Shown here: positions 1-5,805 of the stretch, piece after piece
Position numbering within the stretch: position 1 is the first letter of the stretch
How the letters are laid out: each line of letters starts with the position of its first letter
Assembly: GCA_012841425.1 (NCBI GenBank)
Contig: DUUR01000011.1
Span: 1 to 7,333, forward strand
DNA: 7,333 nt
From: Bacteroidales bacterium
GTDB lineage: Bacteria > Bacteroidota > Bacteroidia > Bacteroidales > Dysgonomonadaceae
Direction: 5' to 3'
Notes under the pieces: generated by a model
Databases searched by the model: none
What the model was told of the DNA's origin: nothing
Seen by the model: only the letters and a program-made list of their open reading frames with translations
Program-made: the position numbers and the translations under genes

Positions 1-41
1 ATTCTCTCGTTTAACTCTTTAATATCGGCAACTTGACTCAT
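1..41 (-). CDS. N-terminal fragment of a gene leaving the left edge; possibly a MoxR-family AAA+ ATPase
   Basis: An ATG at 41 on the minus strand opens a frame that runs off the left edge, giving 13 residues, MSQVADIKELNER. From memory, the start resembles Bacteroidetes MoxR-type AAA+ ATPases, which often begin with a short acidic/polar stretch ending in a similar ELNERI-like helix before the Walker A region. No ATPase motif lies inside the window, so the family call is a guess from a very short match. The gene is codirectional with lipA-lipB and begins 89 bp after the lipB stop. A TAnnTTTG box lies about 38 bp upstream of the ATG, so it may have its own promoter. There is no Shine-Dalgarno sequence before the ATG. 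That a gene starts here is fairly likely; its identity is uncertain. Confidence 0.4.
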   Translation of the reverse strand, partial: MSQVADIKELNER

Positions 42-79
42 ATGCAAACTGTTAAATTGTATGGTTGTTTCTGGGAATA

Positions 80-87
80 CAAATTTA
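80..87 (-). promoter_or_regulatory. Candidate Bacteroidetes -7 box upstream of the left-edge gene
   Basis: On the minus strand this reads TAAATTTG, a full match to the Bacteroidetes -7 consensus TAnnTTTG. It lies in the gap between lipB and the left-edge gene and would give a leader of roughly 30 bases. No TTTG -33 box is visible about 20 bases further upstream. In such AT-rich DNA a lone match can occur by chance. Confidence 0.3.
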
Positions 88-130
88 AGAATGTTAAATT
101 GGTTTCATAGTGTTTTGTGGTTAAAAATAA

Positions 131-886
131 TTAAGGTTCAATCCACTTCATACCAAAAACATTTGCAAAAGCATTTCTCATTATTTCAGATACCTCTCTA
201 AGGTCTACTTTCTTATTTAGCTCTTTCTCTATTGAGGTAACACCACGATCTGTAAAACCACAAGGATTGATATAATCAAAAAAAGAGAGGTCGGTATTCA
301 CATTTAAAGCAAGTCCATGCATAGTAATGTATCTACTTGCTTTCACGCCTATTGCACAAATCTTTCTTGCTTTTATCTTATTGCCTGCATCTATCCATAC
401 TCCCATAGCTTTTTCATCTTTTTCTCCTTTTATACCAAAGGCCTTCAAGGTTTCAATAACTACATCTTCCAACATAGATATATAACTTTTAATACCAATA
501 TTAAACTCTTCCAAATCAATTATCGGATAAACAACTATTTGTCCAGGCCCATGGTAAGTAATATCTCCCCCTCTATCTATCTCATGCAAATCAATACCTC
601 TGCTTTCACATATATTTCTTGCAATTAAAAGATTCTGCTTATCTCCACTTTTACCAAGTGTATAAACATTTTCATGTTCACAACATAGCAGATACTGCTT
701 TACTAAAACAGCATCTACTATTCCGTTGCTTTCTTTTGAAGAGCCATTTTGCGATAATTCAATTCTGCGTTTCTCCGATTTTAATGCTTTTGCTTTGATT
801 AAATTCTGAAAGATCTCTTCCTGATAATCCCAAGCATTTTTGTAACGTATCTTTCCCAGATCTTCAAGCACAACTTCCTTACTCAT
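131..886 (-). CDS. lipB: LipB, octanoyl-[ACP]:protein N-octanoyltransferase
   Basis: LipB moves the octanoyl chain from octanoyl-ACP to a lysine on lipoyl domains (pyruvate and 2-oxoacid dehydrogenases, glycine cleavage H protein) in the cytoplasm, the first step of endogenous lipoate synthesis. Visible family motifs are RGGDIT (residues 105-110), YHGPGQ (111-116), the lysine of RKICAIG (K175, matching the catalytic lysine of E. coli LipB), MHGLALNVN (189-197) and NPCGF (207-211) with C209 as the acyl-thioester cysteine. All catalytic residues are present. At 251 residues it is longer than the usual 210-230; the extra length is mostly a charged, Ser/Asn-rich stretch near residues 37-60, between the first helix and the LLCCEH strand. 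It lies 39 bp downstream of lipA, the next enzyme, in an evident operon. A GAGGAG purine run 11 bases before the ATG may act as a ribosome binding site. The call is secure. Confidence 0.97.
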   Translation of the reverse strand: MSKEVVLEDLGKIRYKNAWDYQEEIFQNLIKAKALKSEKRRIELSQNGSSKESNGIVDAVLVKQYLLCCEHENVYTLGKSGDKQNLLIARNICESRGIDLHEIDRGGDITYHGPGQIVVYPIIDLEEFNIGIKSYISMLEDVVIETLKAFGIKGEKDEKAMGVWIDAGNKIKARKICAIGVKASRYITMHGLALNVNTDLSFFDYINPCGFTDRGVTSIEKELNKKVDLREVSEIMRNAFANVFGMKWIEP

Positions 887-897
887 AAAATTAAATA

Positions 898-909
898 CTC
901 CTCTTTTTT
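898..909 (-). promoter_or_regulatory. Purine-rich Shine-Dalgarno-like site before lipB
   Basis: In the lipA-lipB gap the minus strand reads AAAAAAGAGGAG, ending 11 bases before the lipB ATG. It is the best Shine-Dalgarno-like match among the starts in this window, although the spacing is a little long. Bacteroidetes generally depend little on Shine-Dalgarno pairing, so its function is uncertain. Confidence 0.35.
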
Positions 910-925
910 CTCGAATTTATATTAA

Positions 926-1789
926 TTAAATATGTCTCTCAGCCCTGTAAGAAGAACGTACAAGTGGTCCACTTTCTACAAACTGAAATCCTTTTTCAAG
1001 ACCTACCTCCTTATATCTCAAAAACTCATCTGGCGTAACATATCTCTTTACGGTAAGATGCTTTTTGGTGGGCTGCAGATATTGACCAATTGTTAGTACT
1101 TTACAACCAACATTAATCAAATCATCCATAGTTTCAAACAGCTCCTCTTCTGTCTCTCCTAAGCCCAACATAACACCCGACTTTGGCTTTGCTTTCCCAC
1201 TCTTTGCAATGGTTTCAATAGTCTTAAGACTAATATCATACTTAGCACGACTTCGCACCTTTGGTGTTAGCCTCCTCACCGTTTCCATATTATGTGATAC
1301 AATATTTGGTCCCGAGTCAATAACAGTATTTATAAACTCCTCAATGCCATTAAAGTCTGGTATTAAAGTCTCAAGCGTCACCTTAGGATTTACTTCTTTC
1401 ACACGCCTAACGGTAGTAGCCCAAAACTCAGCACCACCATCTGGCAAATCGTCCCTATCAACACTGGTAAGTACCACATGCCTCAAATTCATGCTTTTTA
1501 TACTCTCAGACAACCGATCGGGTTCGTCCCAATCAATAATTCCTTGTGGACTGCCTGTCTTCACATTGCAAAACCTACATGCACGTGTGCATATATCTCC
1601 TAAAATCATAAATGTAGCTGTACCTCTACCCCAGCATTCAGACATATTAGGACATTTGCCACTTACACAAATTGTATGAAGCTTTTTGCGTGCAATTACA
1701 TCTCTAACATTTAGGTACTCCTTCCCTTGGGGGAGCGATATTTTGAGCCATTCGGGCTTTCTTTGCGTTAATTCTGGTTTTAATTCCAT
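926..1789 (-). CDS. lipA: LipA, lipoyl synthase (radical SAM)
   Basis: LipA inserts two sulfur atoms at C6 and C8 of protein-bound octanoyl groups to make the lipoyl cofactor, using S-adenosylmethionine radical chemistry and a sacrificial auxiliary [4Fe-4S] cluster. The auxiliary-cluster motif CX4CX5C is present as C41, C46 and C52, and the radical SAM motif CX3CX2C as C67, C71 and C74 (CTRACRFC). The C-terminal RSSY (278-281) supplies the serine that ligates the auxiliary cluster. Other family signatures are LTSVDRDDLPDGG (107-119), ETLIPDF (140-146), VSHNMETV (164-171) and GLGET (208-212). Its 287 residues are normal for Bacteroidetes and slightly shorter than E. coli LipA, through a shorter N-terminus. 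It is first in a lipA-lipB operon, transcribed divergently from tgt, with a candidate TAnnTTTG promoter about 40 bp upstream. Nothing appears broken. Confidence 0.98.
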   Translation of the reverse strand: MELKPELTQRKPEWLKISLPQGKEYLNVRDVIARKKLHTICVSGKCPNMSECWGRGTATFMILGDICTRACRFCNVKTGSPQGIIDWDEPDRLSESIKSMNLRHVVLTSVDRDDLPDGGAEFWATTVRRVKEVNPKVTLETLIPDFNGIEEFINTVIDSGPNIVSHNMETVRRLTPKVRSRAKYDISLKTIETIAKSGKAKPKSGVMLGLGETEEELFETMDDLINVGCKVLTIGQYLQPTKKHLTVKRYVTPDEFLRYKEVGLEKGFQFVESGPLVRSSYRAERHI

Positions 1790-1829
1790 AATATAATAAT
1801 TAGGTGTGATTTTTAATCTATGTACATCG

Positions 1830-1837
1830 CAAAAATA
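1830..1837 (-). promoter_or_regulatory. Candidate -7 box of the lipA-lipB promoter
   Basis: The minus strand reads TATTTTTG, matching the Bacteroidetes -7 consensus TAnnTTTG. Transcription would start near 1823-1825, giving a leader of about 35 bases before the lipA ATG at 1789. A clear TTTG -33 box is missing: at the expected distance (about 20 bases) the minus strand reads TTAG. The placement in a divergent intergenic region, just ahead of the first gene of the operon, supports the call. Confidence 0.45.
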
Positions 1838-1839
1838 CA

Positions 1840-1856
1840 GATTTATTCGATTTATT
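1840..1856. repeat. Short tandem direct repeat in the lipA/tgt intergenic region
   Basis: GATTTATT occurs twice on the plus strand, at 1840-1847 and 1849-1856, separated by one base. The pair falls immediately upstream of the proposed lipA -7 box, in the promoter spacer. It could be a protein-binding site or chance in AT-rich DNA. Confidence 0.35.
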
Positions 1857-1904
1857 ACTAATTAAAGGATAAGCATTGCATATTTTTAAATAGCTACTAT
1901 TCCG

Positions 1905-1931
1905 TTTGTAACTTCAAAAACTTTATCTTTG
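1905..1931 (+). promoter_or_regulatory. Candidate promoter of the tgt operon
   Basis: TATCTTTG at 1924-1931 is a full match to the Bacteroidetes -7 consensus TAnnTTTG, and a TTTG at 1905-1908 could be the -33 box. The 15-base spacing is shorter than the usual 19-21, so the -33 assignment is weaker than the -7. Transcription would begin near 1937-1938, giving a leader of only about 23 bases before the TTG start of tgt. Confidence 0.5.
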
Positions 1932-1960
1932 TCTTTTAAAGTGTAGATAAACAGAACAAT

Positions 1961-3091
1961 TTGGATTTTAAATTAATAAATACAGACCCCAAGTCTAACG
2001 CTAGAGCAGGAGTAATTACAACCGATCATGGTGACGTGGAGACTCCCATATTTATGCCCGTGGGCACTGTTGGCAGCGTTAAGGCAGTGCATATAAATGA
2101 ATTAAAGGAGGATATTAAAGCTCAAATAATATTGGGAAACACCTATCATTTATACCTTAGACCGGGACTCGAAGTTCTAAAAGGAGCTGGAGGTTTGCAT
2201 AAGTTCAATAGCTGGAACAAACCTATGCTAACCGACAGTGGGGGCTTTCAGGTGTTTTCTCTATCAGAAAACAGGAAACTAAGTGAAGAAGGGGCTGAGT
2301 TCCGTTCGCATATAGATGGATCTAAACATTTTTTCTCTCCCGAAAAAGCAATTGATATACAGCGCATAATAGGAGCTGATATCATTATGGCGTTTGACGA
2401 ATGTACTCCTGGCGATGCAGATTATGCATATGCTAAAAGATCGCTTGAGCTTACAGAAAGATGGCTAAACCGATGTATATCCAGATTTGATGAAACCGAA
2501 TGTCCTTATGGACATTCACAAGCACTTTTCCCTATAGTGCAGGGCTGTGTTTATCCCGATTTACGAAAACGTGCAGCAGAAAATATAGCTTCTTTAGGTG
2601 CCGATGGGAATGCAATTGGGGGGCTAGCAGTGGGTGAGCCAACCGAAAAAATGTACGAAATGGTTGAGTTGGTTAATGACATATTGCCTAAGGACAAACC
2701 TCGCTACCTCATGGGTGTGGGCAAGCCCGAAAACATGCTTGAGGCAATTGAAAGAGGAGTTGATATGTTCGACTGTATAATGCCTACCAGAAATGGCCGT
2801 AATGGTCAAATCTTCACCAAACAAGGAGTTATAAACATGAGAAACGAGCGTTGGAAGAACGACTTTTCTCCTATCGAGGAAGATGGAGCTTCGTTTGTAG
2901 ACACACTGTACAGCAAAGCATATCTGCGCCATCTTATTATGAGCAACGAAATACTTGGCTTGCAAATAGCCTCTATACACAACCTTGCATTCTACATCTG
3001 GCTTATTAGTGAGGCTAGAAAGCATATAATTGCAGGGGATTTCTCGGACTGGAAACCAAATATTCTTGAAAATGTTACAAGAAGGTTATGA
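1961..3091 (+). CDS. tgt: Tgt, tRNA-guanine(34) transglycosylase (queuosine pathway), lacking the zinc-site cysteines
   Basis: Tgt swaps guanine at the wobble position of tRNAs for Asp, Asn, His and Tyr for the queuosine precursor preQ1, in the cytoplasm. The 376-residue TIM-barrel protein shows ILGNTYHL (57-64), LTDSGGFQVFSL (90-101) with general base D92, AFDEC (144-148), IVQGC (192-196), the bacterial-type GGLAVGE (220-226), and MFDCIMPTRNGRNG (269-282) with nucleophile D271. The canonical CXCX2C...H zinc site is altered: aligning SKAYLRHL with E. coli SRAYLHHL puts G309, S311 and D314 where the three cysteines should be, while H340 (ASIHNL) remains. I recall the same change in other Bacteroidetes Tgt proteins, so it is probably lineage-wide rather than damage. 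The start is TTG at 1961: an in-frame stop at 1937-1939 and no ATG or GTG in between leave no upstream choice, and the expected N-terminus (conserved from LINTDP onward) begins there. The stop overlaps the next gene by 4 bp. Confidence 0.96.
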   Translation: MDFKLINTDPKSNARAGVITTDHGDVETPIFMPVGTVGSVKAVHINELKEDIKAQIILGNTYHLYLRPGLEVLKGAGGLHKFNSWNKPMLTDSGGFQVFSLSENRKLSEEGAEFRSHIDGSKHFFSPEKAIDIQRIIGADIIMAFDECTPGDADYAYAKRSLELTERWLNRCISRFDETECPYGHSQALFPIVQGCVYPDLRKRAAENIASLGADGNAIGGLAVGEPTEKMYEMVELVNDILPKDKPRYLMGVGKPENMLEAIERGVDMFDCIMPTRNGRNGQIFTKQGVINMRNERWKNDFSPIEEDGASFVDTLYSKAYLRHLIMSNEILGLQIASIHNLAFYIWLISEARKHIIAGDFSDWKPNILENVTRRL

Positions 3092-4176
3092 ATAAATATA
3101 TAAAACGATTAGACTGGTACATCATCAAGAAATTCTTGGGTACGTATGTATTCATGATTGTACTTATTATCTCGATTGCTGTGGTTTTCGACATAAATGA
3201 GAAGATCGATAAGTTCATGACCAATAATGCAACGCTAGAAGGAATTGTCTTCGACTACTATCTAAATTTCATACCCTACTACACCAATCTTTTCAGTCCT
3301 CTTTTTGTATTTCTTGCTGTTATATATTTCACTTCAAAAATGGCAAATAACTCAGAGATTATTGCCATTTTATCAACAGGAATAAGTTTCAAAAGATTTC
3401 TAAAACCATATATGATATCGGCATTTATTATTGCTGTATTCACATTTGTATTTGGAGGATATGTTATTCCAGAAGCTAATGCTACCCGAATTGAGTTTGA
3501 ACACACATTTGTTGATCCTAGGAAGAAAAAAACTGGTGATCGTGATATTCAATTTAAGGTGGGGCCAGGAACAATTGTATACTTCGGCAATTTTGATATG
3601 GCCAGCAGTACAGGATACTACTTTTCAATGGACCATTTTGATAGCCTCAATCTTAATTCACGACTAACAGCTCAATCAATTAAATATGACTCTGCATATA
3701 ATTGGACTATCAGAAACTATCAGGTTCGTGAGTTTGATGGGTTGGTAGAAACAATTACAACTGGTAGCTCTATAGACACAGTATTGCAGATAGTGCCAAA
3801 CGACTTTATCATTGCAGCATCGGATCAGCAAATGATGACTTCCCCCGATCTAAGAAATTATATAAAGAGTCAGAAAGAACGAGGAATGGGTAATATACAA
3901 CCTTTTCAAATTGAATACCACTCTCGTATTGCAATGGTATTCTCTGCATTTATACTTACAATTATAGGAGCTTCTATATCTGCAAAAAAAGTAAAAGGTG
4001 GAATGGGATTAAACATAGGAATTGGACTTGCATTGAGTATGGCTTATATACTATTTATGACGGTAAGTTCAACTTTTGCTATAAAAGGTGGAATGAGTCC
4101 TTTCATTGCTGCTTGGATACCAAACATCTTTTTTAGCGGTATAGCCTTTTATTTATATAAAAGAGCACCAAATTAA
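3088..4176 (+). CDS. lptG: LptF/LptG (YjgP/YjgQ) family lipopolysaccharide export permease
   Basis: This inner-membrane permease, paired with a partner and the ATPase LptB, extracts LPS from the inner membrane and passes it to the periplasmic Lpt bridge. Its 362 residues show the family layout: three N-terminal membrane helices (about 17-35, 59-82, 106-126), a periplasmic beta-jellyroll domain (about 127-278), and three C-terminal helices (about 279-298, 305-326, 336-357). Family signatures include NEKIDKF (37-43) after helix 1 and NNSEIIAILSTGIS (87-100), the cytoplasmic coupling region before helix 3. The start codon overlaps the tgt stop in an ATGA junction, implying translational coupling. 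LptF and LptG are homologous, and I favour LptG from the length and the Bacteroidetes pattern of a short permease beside tgt, though the subtype is uncertain. No partner permease, lptB or lptC is in the window. It is followed 19 bp later by a secreted isomerase. Confidence 0.9.
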   Translation: MNKYIKRLDWYIIKKFLGTYVFMIVLIISIAVVFDINEKIDKFMTNNATLEGIVFDYYLNFIPYYTNLFSPLFVFLAVIYFTSKMANNSEIIAILSTGISFKRFLKPYMISAFIIAVFTFVFGGYVIPEANATRIEFEHTFVDPRKKKTGDRDIQFKVGPGTIVYFGNFDMASSTGYYFSMDHFDSLNLNSRLTAQSIKYDSAYNWTIRNYQVREFDGLVETITTGSSIDTVLQIVPNDFIIAASDQQMMTSPDLRNYIKSQKERGMGNIQPFQIEYHSRIAMVFSAFILTIIGASISAKKVKGGMGLNIGIGLALSMAYILFMTVSSTFAIKGGMSPFIAAWIPNIFFSGIAFYLYKRAPN

Positions 4177-4195
4177 AAAAGTAAAACAATTAATT

Positions 4196-5008
4196 ATGAA
4201 ACGGAATATCTTATTATTTATCATACTTATAAGTGCAGCATCTATTAATGCACAAACCAACCACCCAACTATAGTAATAGAAACAAACTATGGCGTGATG
4301 AAGGCTGTGCTATATGATGACACACCAGTGCACAGCAATCATTATCTAAAATTGATAAAAGATGGTTATTTCGATGGTACCCTATTTCATCGTGTTATAA
4401 ATAACTTTATGATTCAGGGAGGTGCCCAAGATTCGCGCAACGCACCACCGGGATTTGAAATTGGTAGCGGTAGAAGAGATATGGATCTTATGCCTGAATT
4501 CCGTGAAAACAGATATCATAAAAAAGGGGCTCTTGCAGCACCAAGAAGGGGTGATGCCGAAAACCCACAGAAGAAATCTGATGCATCTCAGATATATATT
4601 GTACATGGCCAGGTATATAGTGAGGGCAGGCTAGACACTATGGAGATGGCCGTAAATGTCCCTATCAGAAATGATCTTATTCGCACACATTACTCACCAG
4701 GCAAACCACAACTCGATAGTCTAAAAAGCGTAAACGATAGAGAGGGATTTAATAACCTACTCGACTCTCTGCTTGGTGTTGTTGACTCTTTATATGCAAT
4801 AGCTCCAGGCAAATTTTTATGGCCCGAGGGGTTAAAGGAAGATTATAGCACCATAGGTGGGGTACATCACCTAGATGGAGAGTATACCGTGTTTGGTGAG
4901 GTGATTGAGGGACTTGAAGTTATTGACAAAATAACTGCACTTCCTGTAGACAGCAGAAACCGCCCCACCACAGATGCCAAAATAATTAGAGTATATATAG
5001 AGAATTAA
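4196..5008 (+). CDS. Secreted cyclophilin-type peptidyl-prolyl cis-trans isomerase with an internal insertion
   Basis: The product is a cyclophilin-fold isomerase that speeds cis-trans isomerisation of X-Pro bonds, probably assisting folding of periplasmic or outer-membrane proteins. Residues 1-19 form a signal peptide (basic start, hydrophobic core, cleavage likely after INA) with no lipobox cysteine, so a soluble periplasmic protein is expected. The cyclophilin core begins at TIVIETNYG; LFHRVINNFMIQGG (63-76) carries the active-site equivalents R66, F71, M72 and Q74. The second half resumes at STIGGVHHLDGEYTVFGEV (218-236), where the tryptophan and histidine of human cyclophilin A (W121, H126) are H225 and Y230, substitutions common in bacteria. 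Between SQIYIVHG (131-138) and that segment lies an insertion of roughly 75 residues, partly helical and charged, which lengthens the protein to 270 residues. It is third in the tgt-lptG operon, 19 bp after lptG, behind an A-rich leader without a Shine-Dalgarno sequence. The specific substrate cannot be told. Confidence 0.93.
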   Translation: MKRNILLFIILISAASINAQTNHPTIVIETNYGVMKAVLYDDTPVHSNHYLKLIKDGYFDGTLFHRVINNFMIQGGAQDSRNAPPGFEIGSGRRDMDLMPEFRENRYHKKGALAAPRRGDAENPQKKSDASQIYIVHGQVYSEGRLDTMEMAVNVPIRNDLIRTHYSPGKPQLDSLKSVNDREGFNNLLDSLLGVVDSLYAIAPGKFLWPEGLKEDYSTIGGVHHLDGEYTVFGEVIEGLEVIDKITALPVDSRNRPTTDAKIIRVYIEN

Positions 5009-5011
5009 TAG

Positions 5012-5785
5012 CTATTCAATATTTTTTCTTACATCGGTAAGGAAGCTTTTCATTCCGTCAGAATCCTTCTTGTCGATAATCTCTATTAGCTCCTTTAGCT
5101 TTTTACGAATTTGCTCAACCTGTTCTATTGTGTATGGGTTAAACAAAATCTCAGTTAGCAAGAAATCATCCTCCGACAAAAGCCCCTGCGCAATATTCAT
5201 ATGTCTTTTAAAAGTAGTTCCTGGTGCATCCTGATGCTTCATCACAGAAGCAAACACCAATGTTGAAGCAAAAGGAATTGATAATGAATATGCTATAGTC
5301 TCGTCGTGCTCCCTGAAAGAATATTCAAATACATTCAACTTCAACCCATTATAAAGATCTCTAAAAAACACCTTACCCAAATGAGAAGATTCTGAAATAA
5401 TTATTGCGCTCTGCGTGCTTAGATCGCTAAGACTTGCAAAGGTGGGACCAAACATAGGGTGTGTAGATACAAATGGCTGCTTGCATTCTTTGTAAAACTC
5501 TTCCAAGCCGGTTTTAACTGATGCAATATCACTTAATATACATGTTGAAGGCAGATACTCCAGTACATTTTTAAATGCAGCAATTGTATACTTAAGTGTA
5601 GCAGCATTAATGACCAATTCAGGTGCAAACTCTTTAACCTCGGCAGGATTGGTCATCCTTTGCGTGTTATAAATAAAACGCATTTTCTTAGGCTCTGTAT
5701 CCAAAACTGCCACCTCATGATCAAAACTTAGCACATCGGCAAAGAAGGAGCCCATTTTGCCAGCTCCCAAAATCAAAATCTTCAT
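5012..5785 (-). CDS. tyrA: Prephenate dehydrogenase (TyrA family), short form without mutase or ACT domain
   Basis: The enzyme oxidatively decarboxylates prephenate to 4-hydroxyphenylpyruvate, the tyrosine branch step. The N-terminal Rossmann domain has GAGKMG (7-12) and D30 at the end of the second strand, suggesting NAD+ rather than NADP+. STHPMFGP (107-114) contains the family's catalytic histidine (H109). The C-terminal helical dimerisation domain includes YSLSIPFAS (166-174), GTTFKRHM (189-196) and NPYT (216-219). At 257 residues it has only these two domains: there is no N-terminal chorismate mutase as in E. coli TyrA and no C-terminal ACT domain as in many Gram-positive forms. It lies 20 bp downstream of the DAHP synthase-mutase fusion, which makes its substrate, and is the last gene of the operon within the window. 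Arogenate dehydrogenase activity cannot be excluded from sequence. Its stop is 3 bp from the converging isomerase gene. Confidence 0.92.
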   Translation of the reverse strand: MKILILGAGKMGSFFADVLSFDHEVAVLDTEPKKMRFIYNTQRMTNPAEVKEFAPELVINAATLKYTIAAFKNVLEYLPSTCILSDIASVKTGLEEFYKECKQPFVSTHPMFGPTFASLSDLSTQSAIIISESSHLGKVFFRDLYNGLKLNVFEYSFREHDETIAYSLSIPFASTLVFASVMKHQDAPGTTFKRHMNIAQGLLSEDDFLLTEILFNPYTIEQVEQIRKKLKELIEIIDKKDSDGMKSFLTDVRKNIE

Positions 5786-5805
5786 TCCTTAATTACTATT
5801 ATTAG

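Noticed and set aside
317..628. Plus-strand open frame of 103 codons opposite lipB
   Set aside because: Cys/Tyr/Ser/Phe-rich translation typical of antisense to an AT-rich gene; the minus strand encodes a complete LipB with all motifs.
1209..1679. Plus-strand open frame of 156 codons opposite lipA
   Set aside because: It lies wholly inside lipA, whose cluster motifs are intact, and its translation shows no recognisable domain.
1889..1901. Small inverted repeat AATAG-CTA-CTATT upstream of the tgt promoter
   Set aside because: A 5-bp arm of mostly A and T is expected by chance in this composition; no second copy was seen.
2624..3025. Minus-strand open frame of 133 codons opposite tgt
   Set aside because: Antisense shadow of the conserved C-terminal half of Tgt; no domain or leader signals.
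3088..4176. Possible ABC-transporter permease unrelated to LPS
   Set aside because: The 3+3 helix arrangement around a large periplasmic beta domain and the NNSEIIAILSTGIS segment match LptF/LptG specifically.
5007..5030. Palindrome AATAGCTATT followed by a T-rich run, as a possible terminator
   Set aside because: It is a 10-bp AT-rich palindrome without a loop, so its stem would be about three weak pairs; the T-run lies within tyrA coding sequence.
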